Assembly (NCBI RefSeq): GCF_016616095.2
Contig: NZ_CP067089.2
Location: forward strand, 2,790,001-2,854,000
Direction: 5' to 3'
Source: Breznakiella homolactica
GTDB lineage: Bacteria; Spirochaetota; Spirochaetia; Treponematales; Breznakiellaceae
DNA: 64,000 bases
Below, in pieces: positions 42,963-51,168 of the stretch. The notes under the pieces are model-generated. The model made no database searches and was not told where the DNA came from. It saw nothing but the letters and a program-made list of their open reading frames with translations. A program made the position numbers and the translations under genes. The stretch's first letter is position 1, and the number at the start of each line of letters is the position of its first letter.

Positions 42963-44339
42963 CTACCGGGACAGTTCCAGGGGATCGGTTCCTTCGCTGA
43001 CCGTGGGTCCCTGGGGATTTTTATTTTCCATAAGAATAGGCTGGTTGGTAGCGTCCAGGGTATCCCGCCAGAGGTTTCCTTCGGGGTCCACGTGGTTCCG
43101 CTGGGAAACCGCCGCCTTCATGGGTATGTGGACGAATTCATTGTTGATAAGCCCGATTATGGTTTTGGTCTTGCCCGCCATAGCGGCGTGGACCGCGGCG
43201 TTCCCCAGGCGTTCGCAGTAAATTGAATCCACCGGAACCGCCGGAGCGGACCGGATCATATAGCTGGGGTCGATGTATTTAAGATTTATCTCGATTTTTT
43301 TCCGGTCAAAATGTTCCTGGATCTGGTCCCTGAGATACCGGCCCACATCCACCATTTTTAGATTCCCCGATTCGTCGGTTTTGACTTCCTTTACCAGCTT
43401 ATCCTGCATCGCCCCTTCGGCTACTACAATAACCGCGTGGCTCCGCCGCTGGAGCCGTTCCTCCAGGTGGTGAAGCAGACCGTTGGGGCCCTTGATGTCA
43501 AAGGGAACCTCGGGAATAAGCACGAAATTGACTTCGTGGCTGGCCAGAGCCGTATGGGCGGCGATAAATCCCGATTCCCGGCCCATAAGTTTGACGAGGC
43601 CGATACCGTTGATCTGGGAATGGGCTTCCATGTGGGCGGCGGTAACCACCTCCACGGCCTTATTCACCGCGGTATCAAACCCGAAGGACCGCTGGATAAA
43701 CGAAAAGTCGTTGTCCACGGTCTTCGGAATCCCGATGACCGCTATCTTAAGATTACGCCGTCCCACTTCCTCGGCAATGTCCAGGGCGCCCCGCTGGGTT
43801 CCGTCGCCGCCGATGGCAAAAAGCATATTGAGGTTGAGCCGCTCCATGGAATCAACAATTTCAGTAACCTGCTTCCCGCCGCCCCGGGCGCTTCCCAGAA
43901 TGGTACCCCCGATTTTGTGGATATCGTCCACCACTTCGGGATCGAGTTCCTTTGTATTGAAACCATATTCCGGGATCAGGCCCTTGTATCCGTACCGGAT
44001 ACCGGAAATCCTGCGCACCCCATAGCGGAACCACAGGCAGCGGACAATGGCCCGGATAACATCGTTGAGGCCGGGACAGAGGCCGCCGCAGGTCACAATC
44101 CCGGCGTGTACATGCTGGGGGCTGAAATAGATCATCTCCCGGGGGCCGGCGGCTTCGAAAACCTGGGTTCTGTCGATGGGAGGCTGATCTCCCAGGACAA
44201 CATCAACGTTATAAAGAACGAATTCATTATCCGTAACGTAATTTGCGATAAAGTCGCCATGGACCTTCGATAGTTTAATCGGGGATTTTACACCGCGTTT
44301 GCCCAGTTCTTCCACGGAAAAATCAATCTTTGCACTCAT
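42963..44339 (-). CDS. 6-phosphofructokinase, long spirochaete/trypanosomatid-like type
   Basis: Catalyses the committed step of glycolysis. The 458 aa protein has a roughly 90-residue N-terminal extension and then the PFK core: [36 protein letters not shown] and [18 protein letters not shown] rather than GGDD points to ATP as phosphoryl donor. PKTVDND with its lysine is, however, a feature of the PPi-dependent branch. This mixed signature is known from the ATP-using enzymes of trypanosomatids and some spirochaetes, so I favour ATP. It is co-directional with the LarA-like gene three bases downstream. Confidence 0.92.
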   Translation of the reverse strand: MSAKIDFSVEELGKRGVKSPIKLSKVHGDFIANYVTDNEFVLYNVDVVLGDQPPIDRTQVFEAAGPREMIYFSPQHVHAGIVTCGGLCPGLNDVIRAIVRCLWFRYGVRRISGIRYGYKGLIPEYGFNTKELDPEVVDDIHKIGGTILGSARGGGKQVTEIVDSMERLNLNMLFAIGGDGTQRGALDIAEEVGRRNLKIAVIGIPKTVDNDFSFIQRSFGFDTAVNKAVEVVTAAHMEAHSQINGIGLVKLMGRESGFIAAHTALASHEVNFVLIPEVPFDIKGPNGLLHHLEERLQRRSHAVIVVAEGAMQDKLVKEVKTDESGNLKMVDVGRYLRDQIQEHFDRKKIEINLKYIDPSYMIRSAPAVPVDSIYCERLGNAAVHAAMAGKTKTIIGLINNEFVHIPMKAAVSQRNHVDPEGNLWRDTLDATNQPILMENKNPQGPTVSEGTDPLELSR

Positions 44340-44456
44340 TCACGCCTCCCGAATGCCGCCGCCGTTTGATAAAACGGAGCATTCGATGTTTCAAAATAAA
44401 ACTCCAATACAGTATAGTCCTCATGCTTGGTACTTTCAATATTCCTAAAAGGCACC

Positions 44457-44592
44457 GCAGCATGGAGGTACCGTGTATGGGGGTCCTGTCTGAGCATATG
44501 GGGTCTGACTCCTGTCTCGGCCTTCGGCCTCCAAAGTCGTTCAGACCCCATATGCTCAGACACCCCGCGTTACCGGTACGACACCATGCTGC
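44457..44592. repeat. Nested palindromic element PE5
   Basis: Terminal arms GCAGCATGG and CCATGCTGC enclose GGGGGTCCTGTC and a perfect inner stem, GTCTGAGCATATGGGGTCTG pairing with its complement ending at 44561. The loop carries CCTTCGGCCTCCAAAGTCG. On the right are ACACCCCGCGTTACCGGTAC and the closing arm. Orientation is plus. It is separated from PE6 by 155 bp without a gene. Confidence 0.85.
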
Positions 44593-44747
44593 AGTGCATT
44601 TTCCTGCGGGGGGATGGGATACTGCAGTCACCCTGTGAAAGGTAAATGGCCGAATCCCCGGAAACCGGGCGCATATCACTCCGGAAACACCCACCATCAC
44701 CCAGCACCCCCACCAAAACAATACACCTGTATTACTATTCCGAAACG

Positions 44748-44893
44748 GCACAGAAGCATGGTGTGGAAAAGGTAGCGTGGGGTGTCCGGGTACTGAGGGT
44801 ATGAGCGGCTTTCGAGGCCGCAGGCCGACGCGCCGCCATACCCTCAGTACCCGGACAGGACCCCCGGACCCTGTACTTACCATGCTTCTGTGC
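44748..44893. repeat. Nested palindromic element PE6
   Basis: Perfect 14-bp terminal arms GCACAGAAGCATGG / CCATGCTTCTGTGC enclose a perfect 20-bp inner stem GTCCGGGTACTGAGGGTATG / CATACCCTCAGTACCCGGAC. The family core sits in the loop in minus orientation (GGCTTTCGAGGCCGCAGGCC). The inner stem shares almost nothing with that of PE5. It ends just before the slyX promoter. Together PE5 and PE6 fill 44340-44931. Confidence 0.88.
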
Positions 44894-44918
44894 TCTTTCA
44901 AAAGACGGTAAAAAGGTG

Positions 44919-44934
44919 TATAGTACACCCAATG
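44919..44934 (+). promoter_or_regulatory. slyX -10 element, leaderless type
   Basis: TATAGT (44919-44924) is seven bases before ATG 44932; no ribosome-binding site. The -35 region (TTTCAA) directly abuts the right arm of PE6. Confidence 0.55.
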
Positions 44935-45141
44935 GATAACGGTTTTGACGAGCGGTTTGACAAAATCGAAATGAAGCTGGCCTTCCTGGAGGATTTCCTG
45001 AATCGTCTCCATGAAGAGGTTCTCCAGCGGAATGCGCTGATGGACCGTTTAGGGGCTGAACACGGGGCGCTGAAGGAAAAAGTTTTCCAGCTGTCCCGGG
45101 AAATCGAGGAGATTCCCGACCGGAAGCCCCCGCATTATTAG
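44932..45141 (+). CDS. slyX: SlyX family protein
   Basis: A 69 aa coiled-coil protein of unknown function. It begins DNGFDERFDKIEMKLAFLED and ends with the family signature PPHY, with leucine heptads between. The start at 44932 agrees with the -10 seven bases upstream; the longer open frame from 44890 would start inside the promoter. It is first of a probable slyX-nfu-ygiQ unit. Confidence 0.85.
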   Translation: MDNGFDERFDKIEMKLAFLEDFLNRLHEEVLQRNALMDRLGAEHGALKEKVFQLSREIEEIPDRKPPHY

Positions 45142-45163
45142 TATATTATAGGTGGAGGAATAT

Positions 45164-45388
45164 ATGCTCGAAGATAAAGTAAAGATCGCTCTGGAAGATG
45201 TCCGGCCGAGCCTGCAGGCCGACGGGGGAGATGTGGAATTCGTATCCGTCAGCGATGACGGGGTTGTTTCCCTCAAACTCACCGGCGCCTGTAACGGCTG
45301 TCCCATGGCCCAGATGACCCTCAAGATGGGTATAGAGAATTATCTCAAGAAGGAAATTCCCGAAGTTACTTCCGTCGTCGGAGTGTAA
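45164..45388 (+). CDS. NifU C-terminal domain (Nfu) iron-sulfur carrier
   Basis: A 74 aa stand-alone Nfu domain that carries and transfers [4Fe-4S] clusters as a dimer. It shows RPSLQADGGDVEFVSV and the ligand motif GACNGCPMAQMTLK (CxxC). GGAGG lies seven bases before the ATG at 45164. It precedes the radical SAM gene ygiQ by 12 bp, a sensible pairing because YgiQ needs a [4Fe-4S] cluster. Confidence 0.94.
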   Translation: MLEDKVKIALEDVRPSLQADGGDVEFVSVSDDGVVSLKLTGACNGCPMAQMTLKMGIENYLKKEIPEVTSVVGV

Positions 45389-45400
45389 AATCCGGCTGAT

Positions 45401-47311
45401 ATGCCTGCTCCATCCGCAGTATCTCAATCCCGTTCTACGCAGTTAAATTTTCTCCCGGTTTCCCGCGCCGACATGGATCGGCGGGGCTGGGATTTCTGTG
45501 ATTTTATTTTCGTGTCCGGGGACGCCTATGTGGACCATCCGTCTTTCGCGGCGGCTATTATTTCCCGCTGCCTTGAGGCTGATGGTTTCCGGGTGGGAAT
45601 AATTCCCCAGCCGGACTGGAAGGATCCGGCTTCGTACCGGGCCCTCGGAAGGCCCCGACTGGCGTTCCTGGCCGGAGCCGGAAACATGGATTCCATGGTG
45701 GCCCATTACACGGCGGCGAAAAAACCCCGGTCCGATGATTCCTACAGCCCCGGAGGCCTTGGAGGCAAACGGCCGGACCGGGCCCTCCTCAGGTATGTTG
45801 AAGGCATCCGGGCCGCTTACAAGGATATTCCCGTCATTATCGGCGGTATCGAAGCGAGTCTCCGGCGGTTTGCCCATTACGATTACTGGTCCGATACGGT
45901 CCGGCGCTCGGTACTGCTGGACTCAAAGGCGGACATCCTCGTCTACGGCATGGGTGAAACGCCGATCCTCGAAATCGCCCGGCGGCTCCACGCCGGAGAA
46001 GCCATCGGAGCTATCACCGATGTCCGGGGTACCTGTGTCCGCTCCCGGGGTAAGCCAGCGTTCACTGAGGATTCCGCTATCGAACTGCCCCCATACGATA
46101 CGGTTAAAGGCGGTGACCCCGATTCCCTTAAATCCTACGCGGAACATTTTATGGAACAGAAACGCCAGGCCGACCCCGGAACCGGAAAGATACTGGCGGA
46201 ACAGACCGATGACCGCTGGGTCATCCAGAACCCGCCGGCTTTTCCCCTTTCAAAGGATGAATTCGACCGGGTATACGAACTGCCCTATGCCCGGGAAGCC
46301 CACCCCATGTACACCGCGGCCGGAGGAATCCCCGCTTTAAAGGAAGTGCGTTTTTCCCTGACCGCGAGCCGGGGCTGTTTCGGCGGCTGCTCATTTTGCG
46401 CCATAACCTTCCACCAGGGCCGGGCGGTAACCGCCCGGAGCGCCGCCAGCCTCGTCAGGGAGGCAAAGGAACTGGCGGAACAGGAAAATTTCAAAGGGTA
46501 TATCCATGACGTGGGCGGGCCCACGGCCAATTTCTGTACCCCCGGTTGTCCCCGGCAGGACAAAGGCGGATTCTGTCCGGACCGGGAATGCCTGTTTCCT
46601 GAACCATGCCCGCGGCTCAGAAAAGACCATACCAGTTATATGGAAAGCCTCAGGCTTCTTCGCAATATCAAAGGAATTAAAAAGGTATTTATCCGGTCTG
46701 GGATACGCTTCGACTACCTTCTGGGGGATACAAAAAACGGCAGCCGGTTCCTGGATACGCTCTGTGAGTACCACGTAAGCGGCCAGCTTAAGGTCGCCCC
46801 GGAACATATCTCGCCGAAGGTCCTTGCGGTCATGGGGAAAAGCCCCCCGGAAGCCTACGAAGTGTTTAAGCGGCGGTACGCCGAGACGAACCGGCGGCTG
46901 GGGCTCAAACAGTATCTTATTCCGTATTTTATTTCGAGCCATCCGGGATCGGACCTGGAAGACGCGGTGGAACTGGCCCTGTATCTTAAGAAAAGCCGGT
47001 TTGTTCCCGACCAGGTACAGGATTTCTACCCCACCCCGGGGACGCTGTCCACCGCTATGTACCGGACCGGCATCGATCCCCGGACCATGGAGCCCGTCTC
47101 TGTACCCCGGGGAGACCGGGAAAAACGCCTCCAGCGGGCGCTCCTGCAGTTCAACCGGCGGGAGTCAAAAAACCTTGTCCTGGAGGCGCTGAGAAAAGCC
47201 GGCAGGCCCGATTTAATCGGCCCGGGACCGGACTGCCTCATTCCCGAAAACGGCAAACCACCCGGGAATAACGGTGTAAGAACCCATAAAAAAACAAACC
47301 GCAGCCGTTAG
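45401..47311 (+). CDS. YgiQ family radical SAM protein
   Basis: Large radical SAM enzyme (636 aa) of unknown reaction, widespread in anaerobes. The N-terminal B12-binding-like region (FLPVSRADMDRRGWDFCDF) is followed by the radical SAM core with SRGCFGGCSFCAITFHQGR (CxxxCxxC near residue 320) and the YgiQ-specific Cys-rich segment CTPGCPRQDKGGFCPDREC cut around 380-400. The C-terminal part includes QDFYPTPGTLSTAMYRTG. It is last in the slyX-nfu-ygiQ unit; its stop codon lies inside the terminator loop region. Confidence 0.95.
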   Translation: MPAPSAVSQSRSTQLNFLPVSRADMDRRGWDFCDFIFVSGDAYVDHPSFAAAIISRCLEADGFRVGIIPQPDWKDPASYRALGRPRLAFLAGAGNMDSMVAHYTAAKKPRSDDSYSPGGLGGKRPDRALLRYVEGIRAAYKDIPVIIGGIEASLRRFAHYDYWSDTVRRSVLLDSKADILVYGMGETPILEIARRLHAGEAIGAITDVRGTCVRSRGKPAFTEDSAIELPPYDTVKGGDPDSLKSYAEHFMEQKRQADPGTGKILAEQTDDRWVIQNPPAFPLSKDEFDRVYELPYAREAHPMYTAAGGIPALKEVRFSLTASRGCFGGCSFCAITFHQGRAVTARSAASLVREAKELAEQENFKGYIHDVGGPTANFCTPGCPRQDKGGFCPDRECLFPEPCPRLRKDHTSYMESLRLLRNIKGIKKVFIRSGIRFDYLLGDTKNGSRFLDTLCEYHVSGQLKVAPEHISPKVLAVMGKSPPEAYEVFKRRYAETNRRLGLKQYLIPYFISSHPGSDLEDAVELALYLKKSRFVPDQVQDFYPTPGTLSTAMYRTGIDPRTMEPVSVPRGDREKRLQRALLQFNRRESKNLVLEALRKAGRPDLIGPGPDCLIPENGKPPGNNGVRTHKKTNRSR

Positions 47312-47337
47312 GAGGAGGACCGGCTGCGGTTCTTTTT
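47297..47337 (+). terminator. Terminator after ygiQ
   Basis: AACCGCAGCCG and CGGCTGCGGTT form a perfect 11-bp stem with a 13-base loop, followed by CTTTTTAA. The ygiQ stop codon is in the loop. Confidence 0.9.
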
Positions 47338-47456
47338 AAGTAATTCTCATGGCGTTTATACTTATTAAACACCATCCTGGGGGAAAGGTTACATGGACGG
47401 ATCCGTACATTTTAGGGCGGTCCTTTTCTATTCATGATAGATGTAGTATATTTATC

Positions 47457-47476
47457 ATGTTAGTCTTTTCTAACAT
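47457..47476. promoter_or_regulatory. Palindromic operator candidate upstream of zupT
   Basis: ATGTTAG-TCTTTT-CTAACAT is a perfect 7-bp inverted repeat in the AT-rich 198-bp gap before the zinc transporter gene. Its form suits a dimeric metalloregulator such as a TroR/DtxR or Fur/Zur protein. Which one cannot be said. Confidence 0.55.
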
Positions 47477-47509
47477 TATTCAATCCCTATACTTAAAAAA
47501 GGTATTATT

Positions 47510-48316
47510 ATGGAAACTTCAGACATAGTATTTGCCTTCGGGCTTACTCTGATGGCGGGATTGTCCACCGGCATAGGAAGCCTCATGGCGTTTCTTTCCA
47601 GGGATTTCAACCCCAAATTCCTGGCTGTCTCCCTGGGTTTTTCCGCGGGGGTCATGATTTACGTTTCCCTGATAGAAATTTTCGCAAAAGCCCGGGATTC
47701 CCTCACCGTTGTATACGGAAATAAGCTGGGATATGCTTTGACGGTGGTTTCATTTTTCGTCGGTATCGGAATTATCGCGCTGATCGATAAACTGGTGCCG
47801 AACTTTGAAAATCCCCATGAAATGAAGAATCCCCGGAAAAAGGACAATTCCGGGCAGGAGGACGCGAAGCTTAAACGCATGGGGATCTTTTCCGCCCTGG
47901 CAATCGCGATCCACAACTTTCCCGAGGGCCTGGCTACATTTATAGGGGCCCTGCAGAACCCAACCCTGGGGGTCAGCATTGCGGTCGCCATTGCGCTGCA
48001 CAACATCCCCGAAGGTATCGCGGTTTCCGCCCCGATATATTACGCCACCCAAAGCAGGAAGAAAGCCTTTGTCCTGTCTTTTCTTTCGGGACTGGCGGAA
48101 CCGTTAGGCGCGCTGATCGGTTTTTTCCTCCTCAAATCCATCATAAGCGACGCGTTGTTCGGGTATATTTTCGCCGGAGTCGCGGGAATCATGGTATACA
48201 TATCCCTGGATGAACTCCTGCCCACCGCGGAGGAATACGGGGAACACCACCTGGCAATCGGCGGTATCATCGCCGGCATGGCGGTTATGGCCGTAAGCCT
48301 TGTAATCTTTTCATAG
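47510..48316 (+). CDS. ZIP family metal transporter (ZupT-like)
   Basis: Inner-membrane importer of zinc and other divalent metals. The 268 aa protein has eight hydrophobic segments and both metal-site helices: IAIHNFPEGLATF (TM4) and IALHNIPEGIAVS (TM5). An acidic/basic loop (KNPRKKDNSGQEDAKLKR) takes the place of a His-rich loop. It is 23 bp ahead of slyD; the pair suggests joint metal uptake and delivery. The upstream palindrome may control both. Confidence 0.94.
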   Translation: METSDIVFAFGLTLMAGLSTGIGSLMAFLSRDFNPKFLAVSLGFSAGVMIYVSLIEIFAKARDSLTVVYGNKLGYALTVVSFFVGIGIIALIDKLVPNFENPHEMKNPRKKDNSGQEDAKLKRMGIFSALAIAIHNFPEGLATFIGALQNPTLGVSIAVAIALHNIPEGIAVSAPIYYATQSRKKAFVLSFLSGLAEPLGALIGFFLLKSIISDALFGYIFAGVAGIMVYISLDELLPTAEEYGEHHLAIGGIIAGMAVMAVSLVIFS

Positions 48317-48339
48317 CGGGTTGCCGACAGGAGGCTATT

Positions 48340-48888
48340 ATGGTACAAAATACCATGGAAATAACAAAAGACCGGGTGGCAAGTTTCGACTACACCCTCA
48401 CAGACAAAGAAAATCAGGTTCTTGATTCTTCTTCCGGCTCCGGACCGCTATCATACCTCCACGGACACGACAACATCATTCCCGGCCTGGAAAAGGTCAT
48501 GGAAGGCAAAAAAGAAGGGGACACCTTTACGGTGACAGTCCCCGCTGCGGAAGCCTACGGCGAAAGGGATGAACGGCTGGTCATCAATGTGCCCCTGGAC
48601 CGTTTCGAAGGCGCCGAGGTCGTGGAAGCGGGAATGCAGTTCGAAGCGGAAACCCCCGAGGGGAACCGGATCGTAACCATTACCCGGGTCGCCGACGGCA
48701 TGGCCACGGTTGACGCCAATCATCCCCTGGCGGGAACCGATCTTACCTTTGACGTGACCGTAGCCGCCGTCCGGGCCGCCACGTCGGAAGAGCTGGAACA
48801 CGGCCATCCCCACATTGCCGGAGGCTGCGGCGATGACTGTTCCTGCGGTGACGGTGACTGCGGCGGCGGGTGTTCTTGCGGAAATTGA
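48340..48888 (+). CDS. slyD: SlyD-type FKBP peptidyl-prolyl isomerase with metal-binding tail
   Basis: Cytoplasmic PPIase and chaperone that in other bacteria also delivers nickel. The 182 aa protein has the FKBP half-barrel (SGPLSYLHGHDNIIPGLEKVMEG) with an inserted-in-flap domain at about 75-125, and a Cys/His-rich tail (ELEHGHPHIAGGCGDDCSC and a second CGGGCSCGN). The tail holds six Cys and three His, enough for several metal ions. AGGAGG before ATG 48340 is clear. It follows the ZIP transporter and overlaps the next frame. Confidence 0.94.
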   Translation: MVQNTMEITKDRVASFDYTLTDKENQVLDSSSGSGPLSYLHGHDNIIPGLEKVMEGKKEGDTFTVTVPAAEAYGERDERLVINVPLDRFEGAEVVEAGMQFEAETPEGNRIVTITRVADGMATVDANHPLAGTDLTFDVTVAAVRAATSEELEHGHPHIAGGCGDDCSCGDGDCGGGCSCGN

Positions 48889-49289
48889 GCGGTACCGAGC
48901 CCGGGAAAGGCAAACCAAAACTACGGTTTAAACCTCTTGATTTCGCGGCCATCGGGCTTTCGGTCGCGCTGACGGTTTTCTCCGGGGTGATGGTTTACGC
49001 CAAAGCTGCCCCGAAAACCCAGGTAGTGATTGAAAGCTCCGGCAGAAGCTGGGTTTTTCCTCTGGATGCGGAAGAAAAAGTGCAGGTCCCGGGATCGCTG
49101 GGGACTACGGTAGTGGAAATTCACAACGGAACGGTACGGGTATTGTCTTCGCCCTGCGACAACCAAACCTGTGTCGCGGCGGGGGAAATCCATTCCCACG
49201 GACAATGGGTGGCGTGCCTCCCCAATGGTGTTTTTGTATTAATTGAAGGAACCGGCGATGACGGACAGCTTGACGGCGCAACCTGGTAA
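48870..49289 (+). CDS. NusG domain II (DUF/NusG_II) membrane-anchored protein
   Basis: A 139 aa protein with one N-terminal membrane helix (DFAAIGLSVALTVFSGVMVYA) and an extracytoplasmic NusG_II-like domain (about 55-130; VVEIHNGTVRVLSSPCDNQTC). Such proteins are often encoded beside a Gx transporter and redox genes. The start is uncertain: GTG 48870 overlaps slyD by 19 bp, while TTG 48885 would overlap its stop in a TTGA coupling. No strong ribosome-binding site decides. Two cysteines near the end (SPCDNQTC) might form a disulphide. Confidence 0.85.
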   Translation: MFLRKLSGTEPGKGKPKLRFKPLDFAAIGLSVALTVFSGVMVYAKAAPKTQVVIESSGRSWVFPLDAEEKVQVPGSLGTTVVEIHNGTVRVLSSPCDNQTCVAAGEIHSHGQWVACLPNGVFVLIEGTGDDGQLDGATW

Positions 49290-49806
49290 GGGCGGCTCAG
49301 AGAGAAAAAATGTCGCCCTTCTGGGGGCGTTCTGTTTATTTCTCTCCACCATTGAATACATGATCCCGAAGCCCCTGCCTTTTATGCGGCTGGGCATCGC
49401 GAATCTTCCGCTTATGCTGGCGCTGGATATTTTCCCCCTCCGGACATTCATACTCCTGGTGGCCATAAAAATTGTCGGACAGGCGGTCATAACGGGAACG
49501 CTTTTTTCGTATATTTTCCTGTTTTCCCTGGCGGGAACCGCCGCTTCCGCGGCGGCCATGTATCTGCTCCGCCGCGGCCTGGGCCCAAAACGCATCAGCT
49601 TTATCGGTGTCGGAACCGTCGGCGCCATGCTGTCCAACCTGTCCCAGATACTCCTGGCGCGGATTTTTGTCTTCGGGGAAAGCGCCAAATATATTGCCCC
49701 CCCATTTCTGGCCGCCGGTGTAATCACCGGGGTTGCCCTGGGAATATTCTGCGAATATTTTACCGCCCGTTCCCAATGGTACCAGCAGCACCGGACTCTG
49801 AGGTAG
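49258..49806 (+). CDS. Gx transporter family membrane protein (HepI-like)
   Basis: A 182 aa integral membrane protein formerly called heptaprenyl diphosphate synthase component I and now considered a small-molecule transporter or ECF S-like component. It shows RKNVALLGAFCLFLSTIEYM, PFMRLGIANLPLML (family signature) and five hydrophobic segments. The start at 49258 overlaps the NusG_II gene by 32 bp; AAGGAA lies just upstream. It is directly followed, five bases later, by another membrane protein. Confidence 0.85.
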   Translation: MTDSLTAQPGKGGSERKNVALLGAFCLFLSTIEYMIPKPLPFMRLGIANLPLMLALDIFPLRTFILLVAIKIVGQAVITGTLFSYIFLFSLAGTAASAAAMYLLRRGLGPKRISFIGVGTVGAMLSNLSQILLARIFVFGESAKYIAPPFLAAGVITGVALGIFCEYFTARSQWYQQHRTLR

Positions 49807-49811
49807 GCGGC

Positions 49812-50447
49812 ATGAAAAAGCTCGACGCTTTCAGAGCGGCCAGGAAGGAACGGTACCAGGCGCTCTTTACCAGCCGCGCCCTCTTTATCGCCGGCCTCAT
49901 CATGATGGCGGGTTTTCTTTTTAATCCGTCGCCGGTGCTCAGGGTTTTCCAGTTTCTGCTGTTCTGGTTTTTCGCGTGGCTGGCGGGCAAAAAAAACAAT
50001 CCCCTGATAACGCTGCTGATTATACTGGGAATCGTGATTTTTAATCTCCTGGTCCCTTACGGGCAGGTTCTTTTTTCAATTGGCTTTTTTAAAATCACCG
50101 CGGGAGCGCTGCTTGCGGGGATACAGAAGGCGGTCACCCTGGAAGGGCTCATCATGCTGTCCCGGGTTTCCATTCGCCAGGACCTGCGGCTTCCCGGATC
50201 TTTCGGGGCAATCATCGGGGAATCCTTCAGGATCTTCGAACAGATCACCGAACGGAAGCACATAATAACCCGGAAAAACATCATCGGCGGTATAGACCAG
50301 CTTATGATTGAACTGAGCAACGAAACGGTTCCGGAGAATAATACGGAAAAAAAACGGCAGCGCACTGGCGCTGCCGGTATCATCATACTGGTTTTTGCGG
50401 TTATCCTGGCATGGCTCCCCTGGGTTCTGTTCCTGCCGGTATGGTAA
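49812..50447 (+). CDS. Membrane protein downstream of Gx transporter
   Basis: A 211 aa protein with four to five hydrophobic segments (about 18-38, 42-60, 66-88, 92-112 and 188-210) and a cytoplasmic charged stretch (GESFRIFEQITERKHIITRKN). The overall layout, close to the Gx gene, recalls the T component of ECF-type transporters, but I see no definite Ala-Arg-Gly motif, so it stays unassigned. Start 49812 has GAGG upstream. It converges with the TPR gene with no gap. Confidence 0.75.
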   Translation: MKKLDAFRAARKERYQALFTSRALFIAGLIMMAGFLFNPSPVLRVFQFLLFWFFAWLAGKKNNPLITLLIILGIVIFNLLVPYGQVLFSIGFFKITAGALLAGIQKAVTLEGLIMLSRVSIRQDLRLPGSFGAIIGESFRIFEQITERKHIITRKNIIGGIDQLMIELSNETVPENNTEKKRQRTGAAGIIILVFAVILAWLPWVLFLPVW

Positions 50448-51125
50448 TTAACCGAGCTGCCGCCGCGACCGGGCCAGCCCGTCGGCGGCTTCCCGGTAAT
50501 TCGGATTGAGCCGCACTGCCCGCTCATAGGCGTCCGCCGCGGGCTGGTAATCCTCCAGGGATTCCCGGACCGTTCCGAGCCGGTACCACCATAACGCGGA
50601 ATTCGGTTCCAGCCGTACCGCCGTGGTATAGGCAATATCCGCGTGATGGTACTTCCGCTGGAGCCGGTAAATTTCCCCGATAAAAAAGTACGCCACCGAT
50701 ACCCGGTCACCCTGGGGCACAGAATCCACGTACCGCTGCATATACTTAAGGGACTGGGCAAAATCATTGAGGTAGAATGAAGCCTCTCCCATGGTTTCTA
50801 TAATACGGTAATCACTGGAATTTACCCGCAGTCCCCGCTGGCCCCATTCAAGCACTTCCGCGTACTTCTGCTGGCGCTGCAGCGCCCAGGTAAGAACCGT
50901 ATACGAATCCATATTGGTGGCATCCTGGTTGATCTCATCGAGGCAGATTCGTACCGCCTCATTGTAGTACCGGTTGGCTTCTTCCATACGGCCCTGGTTT
51001 TCCAGATCCCGGCCGGCCCGGTAACGCTGCAGGGCATCCGGGCGGCTGGTCTGGGAAAACACCTGCAGTCCGGGAATCAGAAGAAACAGAACACAATACA
51101 AACTGATTTTTTTCATATAATTCAT
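50448..51125 (-). CDS. Exported tetratricopeptide-repeat protein
   Basis: The 225 aa precursor has a signal peptide (MKKISLYCVLFLLIPGLQVFS) and about five TPR units from residue 30 on (e.g. RAGRDLENQGRMEEANRYYNEA and LGTVRESLEDYQPAADAYERAVRLNP cut to repeat cores). The Gln after S could mark signal peptidase I cleavage; there is no lipobox. ATG 51116 is an alternative start. It likely serves as a periplasmic scaffold, a role inferred from the repeats. It converges with the membrane-protein gene at 49812. Confidence 0.85.
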   Translation of the reverse strand: MNYMKKISLYCVLFLLIPGLQVFSQTSRPDALQRYRAGRDLENQGRMEEANRYYNEAVRICLDEINQDATNMDSYTVLTWALQRQQKYAEVLEWGQRGLRVNSSDYRIIETMGEASFYLNDFAQSLKYMQRYVDSVPQGDRVSVAYFFIGEIYRLQRKYHHADIAYTTAVRLEPNSALWWYRLGTVRESLEDYQPAADAYERAVRLNPNYREAADGLARSRRQLG

Positions 51126-51168
51126 ATTACCACAACAATCGCAAAATCACTACACACGGATAATCCTG

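Noticed and set aside
44323..45012. 229-codon minus-strand frame over PE5 and PE6
   Set aside because: It covers the palindromic elements and reads through slyX on the opposite strand; composition is that of repeat DNA with no family match and no ribosome-binding site.
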